In this document: piece after piece, positions 38,632 to 46,725 of the stretch
How positions within the stretch are numbered: the first letter of the stretch is position 1
Layout of the letters: each line of letters starts with the position of its first letter
Assembly: GCA_900320245.1 (NCBI GenBank)
Contig: ONRP01000010.1
Location: 48,234 to 112,233 of the forward strand
Length of the DNA stretch: 64,000 nucleotides
Direction of reading: 5' to 3'
Source: an uncultured Prevotellaceae bacterium
Lineage (GTDB): Bacteria; Bacteroidota; Bacteroidia; Bacteroidales; Muribaculaceae
Program-made: the position numbers and the translations under genes
The notes under the pieces: generated by a model
Database searches by the model: none
What the model was told of the DNA's origin: nothing
What the model saw: only the letters and a program-made list of their open reading frames with translations

Positions 38632-39146
38632 AATGTCATAATTATTAGAGGTTGGGTTAATATCAAGAAAAGGCAAAGATAATACTTTTCCTTCAAAAAA
38701 CCACCACAAACGGTCACCTTTGTATAAAAAAAATCCCCGACTCACGCCGCGGATCATTTTGAAAAAAATCTAATTAACCTCTAATACCATTAACATAAAC
38801 CTTAAAACTAAATCTTAACCTTATTCACAAAAAAACCCCATGCCTCACGGCAACGATTTTTTGCTTATGATGAAAAATCGGCTGCAAAGATAATGCTAAA
38901 GATGTTATAAAACATAATTTTCGAACAAGAAAATGCCTTTGTTTAACATTATTTAAGATTTAGGGACATTTTATCACTATTCTAGAAACACTTCCCACAA
39001 ACGAAATCAGCCCATTAAAACACTAACAATCAACAACATAACATCCATCAAGCATAACATTATAGTAAAAACCATAGTGCGCAGCCCAGTGCGCAACAAT
39101 CATAGTCCTTTTTGTCTTTTTTGCCTTCCTTTTAGCCCGTGCGCGG
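38632..39146. other. AT-rich intergenic region, no gene seen
   Basis: About 515 bp upstream of the porin gene is AT-rich and without a convincing ORF. Two minus-strand -7-like boxes (TATCTTTG at 38681-38674 and 38892-38885) and a CGATTTTT/AAAAATCG dyad (38854-38880) suggest a long leader. A direct repeat of AGTGCGCA lies at 39076 and 39088. Confidence 0.55.
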
Positions 39147-39151
39147 ACGGG

Positions 39152-39232
39152 TTGGTGCATCATCAGTAGGGACGGTTCTTTTTGATGGCTTCGCTTTGGC
39201 CAGTCAAAAGAACCGTCCCTACTGATGGCACC
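39152..39232. repeat. Long REP-like hairpin (AGGGACGGTTC type)
   Basis: CATCAGTAGGGACGGTTC and following T-run (39161-39185) is inverted as the A-run then GAACCGTCCCTACTGATG (39204-39227). This gives 24 pairs with one bulge and an 18-base loop. GGTGC/GCACC extends the stem outwards. Similar AGGGACGGTTCTTTT palindromes are, from memory, dispersed in other gut bacteria and often linked to REP-type transposases. Confidence 0.75.
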
Positions 39233-39246
39233 TGTTAATGATGCCA

Positions 39247-39490
39247 CTCTAAACTCTAACCTTTAAACTCTAAACCGCGAGCGCAGCGAGCATCAAAGGC
39301 GGATGCCTCTTAAACTCTAACCTTTAAACCCTAAACTGCGAGCGCAGCGAGCATCAAAGGCGGATGCCTCTCTAAACTCTAACCTTTAAACTCTAAACCG
39401 CGAGCGCAGCGAGCATCAAAGGCGGATGCCTCTCTAAACTCTAACCTTTAAACTCTAAACTGCGAGCGTTGCGAGCATCAAAGGATGCAC
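39247..39490. repeat. 62-bp tandem repeat, four copies
   Basis: Four copies (about 61-62 bp, the last shorter) lie directly downstream of the GH13 gene. Each has CTAAACT/CTAACCT/TTAAACT/CTAAACC heptads, then GCGAGCGCAGCGAGC, then ATCAAAGGCGGATGCC. Copy boundaries are near 39310, 39372 and 39434. It is a clear variable-number tandem repeat and the most complete form of the composite seen elsewhere. Confidence 0.92.
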
Positions 39491-39491
39491 T

Positions 39492-40853
39492 TTACTTGTT
39501 GCCGAACAGTATGTACTGGTAGGGCTGCAGGCTGATGCTCTTGCCGAGGTTCGATTGCTCCCCGGTCAGCAGGTTGGTGACTGAGTGGGTAGTCCACATC
39601 GGAGGCACATCGATAGAGCGCACCTCGTTGCGCACGTTGACCAGTACCAGCACATTGTCGTTGTTGAGGACACGCTCCACACACAGCACGCTGTTACCGG
39701 CATCCTCAAACGCGATGACCTTGCCGCTGGAGCGCAGGGCCGGGTGCATGTTGTAGATCGCGATGAGTTTTTTGTACTCCTCACGCAGTTCGGGGTTGGC
39801 ATTCCAGTTCACCGGCACATAGTGGAAGAAGTTGATGGTTTCGGGATAGCCCACTTCCTGCGAGCCGTAGACCAGCATGCCGCCGTGCAGCATCGTGGTG
39901 GCCACGAACGCCGCCATCGAGGCGCGCTCGCCGCCATAGAGTTTGATGGGTGAAGCCTTGGTCGCTTCGTCATGGTTGGTGGTGAAGCGCAACTTGTACT
40001 TTCCGCTTCCCAAGTCCTTGTACTCGTTCTTGTCCACGTCGATGAGTTTGCCCACCTTGGCCTCGCCCTTCATGACCTCGGCGATGGCGCCCATGAATTC
40101 CCAGGCATAGTTCAGGTCGAAACCGGCTGAGAAGTTCTCGGGGTTGGCCCCCTCGGCCAGCATAATCAGGTGACGGCCCTTGGCCGCTTCACGCAGTGTG
40201 CTGATGCACTCGCTCCAGAAGTCGGAGGGCACCTGGTCGGCGACATCACAGCGGAAACCGTCGATGCCCACGCTGTCGACCCAGAAGCGCATCGCGTCAA
40301 TCATCGCGTCGCGCATCTCGCGGTTGTTATAATTCAGGTCGGCCACGTCGGTCCAGTCGGTGCCGGGCGGATAAATGATGTTGCCCACCGAGTCGTGGGT
40401 GTACCAGTCGGGATGCTCGGTGACCCATGCGTTGTCCCATGCGGTGTGGTTGGCCACCCAGTCGAGTATCACGCCCATGCCGCGCTGGTGGCACGAGGTG
40501 ACCAGGGTGCGCAGGTCATCGATAGTGCCATACTCGGGAGCCACGGCCTTGTAGTCGCGCACCGAATAGGGCGAATTCTTGCTCTTCTCCTCGCCGATGG
40601 GATAGATGGGCATGATCCACAGCATGTTCACTCCCAGGTCCTCGATAGAGTCGAGGCGTGCCGTGATGGCCTGGAAGGAGTTGGAAGGCGCGAACACACG
40701 CGGATTCACCTGATACATCACCACGTCGGCCACCTCGGGCACGTCATAGTCGACGTTGTCAGGCAAGGCCTTGTTGGGATTGCCGCCCCTGGGGCAGCCC
40801 ATACTGCCGAGGGCTAAGACGGTCAATAATAAAGAATAGAATAACTTTTTCAT
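39492..40853 (-). CDS. GH13 alpha-amylase-like lipoprotein
   Basis: This 453-residue protein has a lipobox (LGSMGC, cysteine 20). A GH13 catalytic barrel follows with conserved VILDWVANH near 125, the nucleophile aspartate in GFRCDVAD near 202, the acid/base glutamate in LAEGAN near 233, and the third aspartate in TTNHDE near 294. A C-terminal beta domain follows. As a lipoprotein it should act at the cell surface or in the periplasm on starch-type glucans. No SusC/SusD pair is adjacent. Confidence 0.9.
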   Translation of the reverse strand: MKKLFYSLLLTVLALGSMGCPRGGNPNKALPDNVDYDVPEVADVVMYQVNPRVFAPSNSFQAITARLDSIEDLGVNMLWIMPIYPIGEEKSKNSPYSVRDYKAVAPEYGTIDDLRTLVTSCHQRGMGVILDWVANHTAWDNAWVTEHPDWYTHDSVGNIIYPPGTDWTDVADLNYNNREMRDAMIDAMRFWVDSVGIDGFRCDVADQVPSDFWSECISTLREAAKGRHLIMLAEGANPENFSAGFDLNYAWEFMGAIAEVMKGEAKVGKLIDVDKNEYKDLGSGKYKLRFTTNHDEATKASPIKLYGGERASMAAFVATTMLHGGMLVYGSQEVGYPETINFFHYVPVNWNANPELREEYKKLIAIYNMHPALRSSGKVIAFEDAGNSVLCVERVLNNDNVLVLVNVRNEVRSIDVPPMWTTHSVTNLLTGEQSNLGKSISLQPYQYILFGNK

Positions 40854-40913
40854 CGCTTCTTTATATTTTATGAGTTGATATTGTTTGTTTCAGTCTGTTC
40901 TGTTGTGATGTCG

Positions 40914-42188
40914 TCATTCATTCAGGCCCTGCTTGAAGTTTTCAAACTCCTCGCTGCTGACCTCGGTCACGTTGATGGTGATGTTACCCTCGCCATTCTT
41001 GCCGACGGCAAACACCAACACGTGCCCGTCGACCGTGTATCCGGTCTCGACCGCTCCGGTGTCGCTGTTCAGGCGCCAGGGCACCGCCATGCGGGCATTG
41101 CTGCCCTTGAGGGCGTTCTTGATGGCCAGTTTTGCCATCTCCACATCCTTGACGGCGGTGGAGTACATCTCACACGACGTGCCGTCACCACGCGTCTGCG
41201 TGAAGTCATATTTCTCACTGAGCCACAGGGCCACGTCGTCATAGTGGTACTTGCTCTGGGCCGCTTGGGCGGCGGCAGCCTGGCGGGTGGCGTTGTCGCG
41301 CTTGTCGCGGCGTGCCTGCTCCCGTTCCTGCCGCTGTTGCTCCCGGCGTTGTTTCTCTTCCTGCTGCTTGAGGCGTTTTTCCTCGGCCTTCTGCTTCTTT
41401 TCCTCGGCCTTCTGCTTCTTCTCCTCGGCCTTGCGCTGCTTTTCGGCCTCTTTCTGAGCCTTCTGCTGAGCCTTCTGCTCCTCCTGGGCGCGGCGCTTGG
41501 CCAGTCGCTCCTGCTGGCGGCGCTCCTCGTCGCTCTGGCGGGCGGCGCGGCGGCGTTCCTGCTCGGTCACGACCGGCTTGTCGCCGGGCTCGTCATCTGC
41601 TGCAGCCTCCACGTCGGCATTGTCGTCCTCGTCGTCCAGGGTGACCTGGCGGCGACTGCGGGTACTGTGGCGGGTCGACTTTTTCTCCTTGGCTTTCGGA
41701 GCCTTGGCGTCGGCCTCCTGTTCATCTTTTTTGTCCTTCTTGCCCAGCGACTTGTAGTAGCCTGCCGTCTCTACCACACTCACATAGTAAGTGCCGTCGT
41801 CGAGCGCCTCGCGCTTGACATTGAAGCGGAACTTGTTGTTCTCGTAACGGAACTCTTTCCAGTAGATGGTATTGGCATCGGTCCAGGTGCCCATAGCCTT
41901 GATGTCGTCATAACTGGCCATAATGCGGTCAATCAGGCTGCATGTCTTCTTGGCACTCAAGCCCACGGGGCTGTTCAGGAAATAGGTCACCTCACCCTTG
42001 TTGCGCTGCTGCTCCATGTCACTGGCGCTGGGTGTGTAGTAGTACTCAAAGTCGTTGCGGCCCACAAACTCACCGTCAACCACCTCGTCGAGGTACCATT
42101 CCCACTCGGTTTTCTGCTGTGTGGGCTGTGCCGAAACTTCCAACGCGAAACACGCCAGCAGAATCAGAAGTATTCTTTTCAATCTCAT
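40914..42188 (-). CDS. Exported protein with long charged coiled coil
   Basis: The start at 42188 (MRLKRILLILLACF) gives a signal peptide. The 424-residue protein has an N-terminal domain (about 25-155). A lysine/aspartate-rich linker follows, then a long coiled coil of E, K, Q, R and A residues (about 205-320) containing near-identical EEKKQKA units. A C-terminal DUF4468-like domain (about 325-424) completes it. I do not recognise a precise family. It could be a periplasmic scaffold. It lies 60 bases upstream of the GH13 gene. Confidence 0.75.
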   Translation of the reverse strand: MRLKRILLILLACFALEVSAQPTQQKTEWEWYLDEVVDGEFVGRNDFEYYYTPSASDMEQQRNKGEVTYFLNSPVGLSAKKTCSLIDRIMASYDDIKAMGTWTDANTIYWKEFRYENNKFRFNVKREALDDGTYYVSVVETAGYYKSLGKKDKKDEQEADAKAPKAKEKKSTRHSTRSRRQVTLDDEDDNADVEAAADDEPGDKPVVTEQERRRAARQSDEERRQQERLAKRRAQEEQKAQQKAQKEAEKQRKAEEKKQKAEEKKQKAEEKRLKQQEEKQRREQQRQEREQARRDKRDNATRQAAAAQAAQSKYHYDDVALWLSEKYDFTQTRGDGTSCEMYSTAVKDVEMAKLAIKNALKGSNARMAVPWRLNSDTGAVETGYTVDGHVLVFAVGKNGEGNITINVTEVSSEEFENFKQGLNE

Positions 42189-42307
42189 CTCCCCAAATAC
42201 AATTTGGTTGCAAGGGCAAAGATAGTGCAACTCCAACACAATAGCAAGCAAAGCGAGTAAAAAAAGAATGATTTTTTCACATTTTGCCGAAAAAAACGAA
42301 GAAATCT

Positions 42308-42339
42308 TTTGCTAACAATTGACATTTCATTTACCTTTG
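42308..42339 (+). promoter_or_regulatory. Promoter of the GH125 gene
   Basis: TTTG (42308-42311), 20 bases, then TACCTTTG (42332-42339). Confidence 0.75.
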
Positions 42340-42452
42340 CCAATACACTGATTAATTATCCGCTCTACGGTACACGGCCATGTGATTCATTGAGAAATAA
42401 TCCTATGGTTCATCTGTTCTCAGGAGTGGGTATCTGACATGTTCTAAATCAT

Positions 42453-43913
42453 ATGAAACTGAGACACCTGATATTGACTTTGGTGGCGGTGGCGGCCGTG
42501 CTGCCCGCTGCCGCCGACGTGCATGAGCGCTACACCACGATGGTGAGCGATGCCACAGCAATCTATGTGACCAAGCGGCCACCGGTCGAGGAACGCCTCT
42601 TCATGAGCGCCGTCATCGAGCGGCGCATCCAAGAGGTACTCAGGCAGATTCAAGGCAACCCGCGTCTGGCGTGGATGTTTGAGAACTGCTTCCCCAACAC
42701 GCTCGACAGCACGGTGCACTACCGCCTTGACGAGAACGGCGACGACGACACCTTTGTCTACACCGGCGACATCCACGCGATGTGGCTGCGCGACAGCGGG
42801 GCTCAAGTGTGGCCCTACGTCAAGTACGCCAACCAGGACGAACGGCTGCGGCACATGCTGCGTGGCGTCATCCTGCGGCAGTTGAAGTGTATCGTGCTCG
42901 ACCCCTATGCCAACGCCTTCAACGACGGGCCCACGGGGAGCCAGTGGGAGAACGACCTCACCGACATGAAGCCCGAACTGCACGAGCGCAAATACGAGAT
43001 TGACTCGCTGTGCTACCCCATCCGCCTGGCCTATGAGTACTGGTTGGTGACGGGCGACGACAGCATCTTCGGCGACCTGTGGGTCGAGGCGATGCAGGCG
43101 GTGCTGCGCACCTTCAAGGAGCAGCAGCGCAAGAACGGCGACAAGGGCCCCTACAAGTTCATGCGGCGCGACATCGACGCCAAGTCGTCGCTCACATGGT
43201 ATGGCTGGGGACCTCCCGTCAATCCCGTGGGACTCATCGTGTCGTGTTTCCGTCCCAGCGACGACGCCACGGTACTGCCCTTCCTCGTGCCCAGCAACTT
43301 CATGGCCGTCAGTTCGCTGCGCAAGGCGGGCGAGATTCTCCAGAAGGTCAACCATGAATATCTGCTGGCAGAACAATGCCGCGACCTGGCCCAGGAGGTA
43401 GAGGACGCCCTGCACAAGTATGCCGTGGTTGACCATCCCAAGTACGGTAAAATCTACGCCTACGAGGTGGACGGTTGGGGAGGACGCGTGCTGGCCGACG
43501 ACGCCAACGTGCCCAGCCTGCTGGCTATGGGCTACTTGGGCGATGTGCCCATGGACGACCCCATCTACCGCAACACGCGGCGCTTTGTCTGGAGCGAGGA
43601 CAACCCCTGTTTCTTCAAGGGCAAGGCATGCGAGGGCATCGGCGGCGCCCACACGGCCTATAACCTCATCTGGCCGATGAGCATCATGATGAAGGCCTTC
43701 ACCGCCGACAACGACGAGGAAATAGCCTGGTGCATGCGCCAGTTGCTGACCACCGATGCGGGCACGGGATTCATGCACGAGTCGTTCCACAAGGACGACC
43801 CCACGCACTATACCCGCGCCTGGTTCGCATGGCAGAACACGCTGTTCGGCGAACTCGTCATCCACCTGGTCGACAACGGCAAGGCCGACCTGCTCGTCCA
43901 CTGTCTGGACTGA
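42453..43913 (+). CDS. GH125 exo-alpha-1,6-mannosidase
   Basis: This 486-residue protein has a signal peptide (cleavage after AAAD) and the family blocks of metal-independent GH125 mannosidases: [20 protein letters not shown] near 110-129, [11 protein letters not shown] near 150, and [19 protein letters not shown] near 437-456. It likely trims alpha-1,6-linked mannose from N-glycans or yeast mannan in the periplasm. All aspartate/glutamate positions expected near the active site appear intact. A promoter and a strong terminator frame it as a single transcript. Confidence 0.93.
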   Translation: MKLRHLILTLVAVAAVLPAAADVHERYTTMVSDATAIYVTKRPPVEERLFMSAVIERRIQEVLRQIQGNPRLAWMFENCFPNTLDSTVHYRLDENGDDDTFVYTGDIHAMWLRDSGAQVWPYVKYANQDERLRHMLRGVILRQLKCIVLDPYANAFNDGPTGSQWENDLTDMKPELHERKYEIDSLCYPIRLAYEYWLVTGDDSIFGDLWVEAMQAVLRTFKEQQRKNGDKGPYKFMRRDIDAKSSLTWYGWGPPVNPVGLIVSCFRPSDDATVLPFLVPSNFMAVSSLRKAGEILQKVNHEYLLAEQCRDLAQEVEDALHKYAVVDHPKYGKIYAYEVDGWGGRVLADDANVPSLLAMGYLGDVPMDDPIYRNTRRFVWSEDNPCFFKGKACEGIGGAHTAYNLIWPMSIMMKAFTADNDEEIAWCMRQLLTTDAGTGFMHESFHKDDPTHYTRAWFAWQNTLFGELVIHLVDNGKADLLVHCLD

Positions 43914-43943
43914 CATTCAGCAATTATTCGAAAAATTCATTTA

Positions 43944-43986
43944 CAATCCCTATCAAATCTTAAAATGATAGGGATTGTTGTTTTGT
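43944..43986 (+). terminator. Rho-independent terminator
   Basis: CAATCCCTATCA (43944-43955) pairs with TGATAGGGATTG (43966-43977), followed by TTGTTTTG. Confidence 0.9.
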
Positions 43987-44046
43987 GCCTGCCAAAAGTA
44001 CTACCTTTGCCGCCACATTTAATCAAGAATAACCTGATAAAAACTT

Positions 44047-45903
44047 ATGAAAGAATACCTCCATCTCACGGAACAACAAATCGAGGCTTTGAAGAATAAA
44101 GACTGCTGGGCGCAGGACTGGAACGACATTATGGTGACTGCCGACTTTGACGCCAGCCGCTGCCACCGCGTGCAGTTCTACGGCTGGGCGCGCCTGGGCA
44201 ACGGGCAGGGCACGGTCGAGATTACCGACGGCTTTGTCAAGAACTGCGGCATCTACAACGCCACGTTGCGCAACGTGACCATCGGCGACGGCTGCCTCAT
44301 CGAGAATATCGGCAACTACATGAACAACGTGACCGTGGGCGACGGCTGCTACATCTCCAACGTGAGCACCATCGACACCAAGGGCACCCCCAACTACGGT
44401 CAAGGACACACCATCGCCGTGCTCAACGAGGTGGGCGACGGCAACCTGCTGCTGCTCAGTGAACTCAACAGCCAGTTGGCAGCCCTGATGGTCAAGCATG
44501 GCGACAACAAGCCGATGATGGACGCCATCAAGCGCATGGTGGCCGATTCGGTCGAGAAGTCACGTCCCTCCTGCAGCACCATCGGCAACCACGTTCGTGT
44601 GGTCAACACCGGTGTCATCACCAACGCCATCATCGATGACGGCTGCCAGATCTGCGGTGTGTCGAGACTCAACAACTGCACCATCAGCAGTTCGATGGAG
44701 AATCCCATCATCATCCGCACGGGCGTCATCTGCGAGAACACCATCATCGGCGGCGGCTCGCACCTGTATGGCAGCGTGAAACTCACCGACTGCTTCGTGG
44801 GCGAGTCCTGCCACCTCGAGAACGGCTTCACGGCAGCCAGCAGCGTCTTCTTCGCCAACAGTTACATGTCCAACGGCGAGGCCTGCGCCGCCTTCTGTGG
44901 CCCCTTCACGGTGAGCCACCACAAGAGTTCGTTGCTCATCGGCGCGATGTTCTCGTTCTACAACGCCGGCTCGGCGACCAACTTCAGCAACCACGCCTAC
45001 AAGATGGGGCCCATGCACCACGGCGCACTGGAACGCGGCTGCAAGACCGCCAGCGGGGCCTACCTGCTGCTGCCGGCCAACATCGGCGCCTTCAGCGTGC
45101 TGTTCGGCAAACTGATGTACCACCCCGACACGCGCGACCTGCCCTTCTCCTACCTGATTGCCTATGGCGACACGATGTACCTGAAGCCGGGCCGCAACTT
45201 CGCCACAGTGGGCCTGTACCGCGACATCCGCAAGTGGCCCAAGCGCGACAAGCGCTACAAGGGCGAGCACCGCAGCGCCGTCAATTTTGACTGGCTCAGC
45301 CCATTCACCATCAGCGAGGTGCTCAGGGGAAAGAAGATTCTCGAGAGGCTGCGTGCCGCCAGCGGCGACAACGTGAGCACCTACAACTACCACGAGTATG
45401 TCATCAAGGCGCCTTTCCTGCACAAGGGCATCAAGTACTATGACATGGCACTGCGCATCTACATGGGCGCCGTGCTCAAGCGCCACAAACCCGTGCCTCC
45501 TGTCTCGACCGATGGCGAGGGCAACTGGATCGACCTCATGGGACTGCTCATGCCGCAGAGTGCCGAGGAGCGCATCATCGACGACATCATTGCCGGACGC
45601 CTCGACACCATCGACGCCGTCAACGCCCGATTCAAGGAAATCCACAACAACTACAACGAGTTGAGGTGGTCGTGGAGTTACCGCATCATCCTCGACTATT
45701 ACGGCATCGACGAACTCACCGAAGAGGCCGTGCAACGCATCCACCAGGACTACGTCACCGCACGCCGCGAATGGATTTCCCTCATCCGCGAAGACGCCGA
45801 GAACGAGTACACCCTGGGCGACATCGACCGCGAAGTGCTCGACGACTTCGTCACCCTCCTCGACCGCGAAGTGGACTTCGAGAACAAGAAACTGTACATG
45901 TAA
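44047..45903 (+). CDS. DUF4954 protein with left-handed beta-helix features
   Basis: This 618-residue cytoplasmic protein has hexapeptide-like turns (VTIGDGCLIENIG, VTVGDGCYISNVS, GVICENTIIGGGSHLYGSV) that suggest a left-handed beta-helix as in sugar acyl/nucleotidyl transferases. A C-terminal helical domain follows. It belongs to DUF4954, found widely in Bacteroidetes with unknown substrate. A TACCTTTG box is at 44002-44009. The stop codon is the first triplet of a perfect 12-bp palindrome. Confidence 0.85.
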   Translation: MKEYLHLTEQQIEALKNKDCWAQDWNDIMVTADFDASRCHRVQFYGWARLGNGQGTVEITDGFVKNCGIYNATLRNVTIGDGCLIENIGNYMNNVTVGDGCYISNVSTIDTKGTPNYGQGHTIAVLNEVGDGNLLLLSELNSQLAALMVKHGDNKPMMDAIKRMVADSVEKSRPSCSTIGNHVRVVNTGVITNAIIDDGCQICGVSRLNNCTISSSMENPIIIRTGVICENTIIGGGSHLYGSVKLTDCFVGESCHLENGFTAASSVFFANSYMSNGEACAAFCGPFTVSHHKSSLLIGAMFSFYNAGSATNFSNHAYKMGPMHHGALERGCKTASGAYLLLPANIGAFSVLFGKLMYHPDTRDLPFSYLIAYGDTMYLKPGRNFATVGLYRDIRKWPKRDKRYKGEHRSAVNFDWLSPFTISEVLRGKKILERLRAASGDNVSTYNYHEYVIKAPFLHKGIKYYDMALRIYMGAVLKRHKPVPPVSTDGEGNWIDLMGLLMPQSAEERIIDDIIAGRLDTIDAVNARFKEIHNNYNELRWSWSYRIILDYYGIDELTEEAVQRIHQDYVTARREWISLIREDAENEYTLGDIDREVLDDFVTLLDREVDFENKKLYM

Positions 45904-46095
45904 TATTGTGCCAGGCACAATATTACAGTTTAGAGTTTAGGGTTTAGAGTTTAGAGATGACGGACTTTTACTTTGAGTTTAGGGTTTAGAGTTTAGAGAT
46001 GACGGACTTTTACTTTGAGTTTAGGGTTTAGAGTTTAGAGAGTACGGACTACTACTTTGGGTTTAGAGTTTAGAGAGTACGGACTACTATTTTGA
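45901..46095. repeat. Palindrome plus 42-bp higher-order heptad repeat
   Basis: TAATATTGTGCC-A-GGCACAATATTA (45901-45925) begins at the stop codon of the DUF4954 gene. It is followed to 46095 by nearly four copies of a 42-bp unit: three GTTTAG-type heptads, then AGATGAC, GGACTTT, TACTTTG or variants. The unit is exactly six heptads, so phase is kept through the array. Confidence 0.9.
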
Positions 46096-46126
46096 GAATA
46101 CAAACTATAGTTAATCGTTTTGAGAT

Positions 46127-46513
46127 ATGGAAACTTATCAGTTTGAGAGGTTATCGGCATGGCAAAAAGCCAAGGAACTGGCGATTGACGTCTATCGGCT
46201 CGTGGCCAAGTTCCCACAATTTGAGCAGTATGCCCTCAGCAGCCAACTGAGGAGGTCTGTGATTTCTGTGCCGTCAAATATCGCCGAGGGAACTGGACGT
46301 ATATCAAACAAAGAGAAAATCCACTTTCTTGAGATTTCCTACGGTTCTTTACTGGAAACTTATTGTCAATTGCAGATTGCTGTAGAGTTGTCTTATCTCA
46401 CTAAAGATGATTTAGAGGCGGTCAAGCCCCTTTTCTTTGAGACTTCCCGCTTGATTAGCGGCCTGCGCAACAGTTATGCAAGCAAAGCAAGCACCAACGC
46501 GGATGCTCTCTAA
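46127..46513 (+). CDS. Four-helix-bundle protein (S23/IVP-like)
   Basis: This 128-residue protein begins METYQFERLSAWQKAKELAI and has SVPSNIAEGTGRISNKEKIH near 50-67. These are signatures of the small four-helix family first found as intervening-sequence proteins in 23S rRNA genes. Its function is unknown. It is often found alone in Bacteroidetes genomes. The last 11 residues (ASKASTNADAL) and the stop are encoded by a copy of the composite repeat, so its C-terminus is probably not original. GC is lower than in most neighbours. Confidence 0.88.
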   Translation: METYQFERLSAWQKAKELAIDVYRLVAKFPQFEQYALSSQLRRSVISVPSNIAEGTGRISNKEKIHFLEISYGSLLETYCQLQIAVELSYLTKDDLEAVKPLFFETSRLISGLRNSYASKASTNADAL

Positions 46514-46538
46514 ACTCTAAACCCTAAACTCTAAACTT
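46478..46538. repeat. Composite repeat read as protein C-terminus
   Basis: GCAAGCAAAGCAAGCACC then GCGGATGC and CTCTAAACTCTAAACC heptads matches the order of the 62-bp unit at 39247 (13 of 18 bases in the first module). It encodes the final residues and stop of the four-helix gene. Confidence 0.75.
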
Positions 46539-46572
46539 CAAGGGGCCGCACCAACAGGTGCGACCCCTTGAA
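46537..46572 (-). terminator. Terminator of the tRNA transcript
   Basis: TTCAAGGGG..CGCACC (46537-46552) pairs with GGTGCG..CCCCTTGAA (46557-46572). The stem lies two bases past the tRNA 3' end. Confidence 0.75.
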
Positions 46573-46574
46573 TG

Positions 46575-46648
46575 TAGCGGGACTGAGAATTGAACTCAGG
46601 ACCTCCGGGTTATGAATCCGACGCTCTAACCAACTGAGCTATCCCGCC
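46575..46648 (-). tRNA. tRNA-Met (anticodon CAT)
   Basis: On the minus strand GGCGGGATAGCTCAGTTGG opens a full cloverleaf. It has a 7-bp acceptor stem (last pair G-U), D-arm, anticodon loop TTCATAA, and T-arm with GTTCAATTC, 74 bases without encoded CCA. It lacks initiator features, so it is the elongator Met tRNA or the Ile tRNA whose CAT is modified to lysidine. Its promoter and terminator are visible. Confidence 0.9.
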
Positions 46649-46667
46649 ATTTCCCTAAAAGCGACTG

Positions 46668-46699
46668 CAAAGGTATAACCATTTCCCCAACTGACCAAA
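46668..46699 (-). promoter_or_regulatory. Promoter of the tRNA gene
   Basis: On the minus strand TTTG (46699-46696), 20 bases, then TACCTTTG (46675-46668), about 20 bases before the tRNA 5' end. Confidence 0.78.
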
Positions 46700-46725
46700 T
46701 TTTTTCCGAAAAAAGTTTTTTCTCA

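Noticed and set aside
39492..42188. Polysaccharide utilisation locus
   Set aside because: Although GH13, GH125, GH2 and esterase genes are present, there is no SusC/SusD pair in the window. The barrel at 19894 is not paired with a SusD-like gene.
42444..43916. 490-codon minus-strand frame opposite the GH125 gene
   Set aside because: The plus strand encodes an intact GH125 with signal peptide, promoter and terminator. The antisense frame has none of these.
45926..46095. Plant-type telomere (TTTAGGG) contamination
   Set aside because: TTTAGGG appears only in mixed heptads within bacterial spacers flanked by Bacteroidales genes, and other loci use different units.
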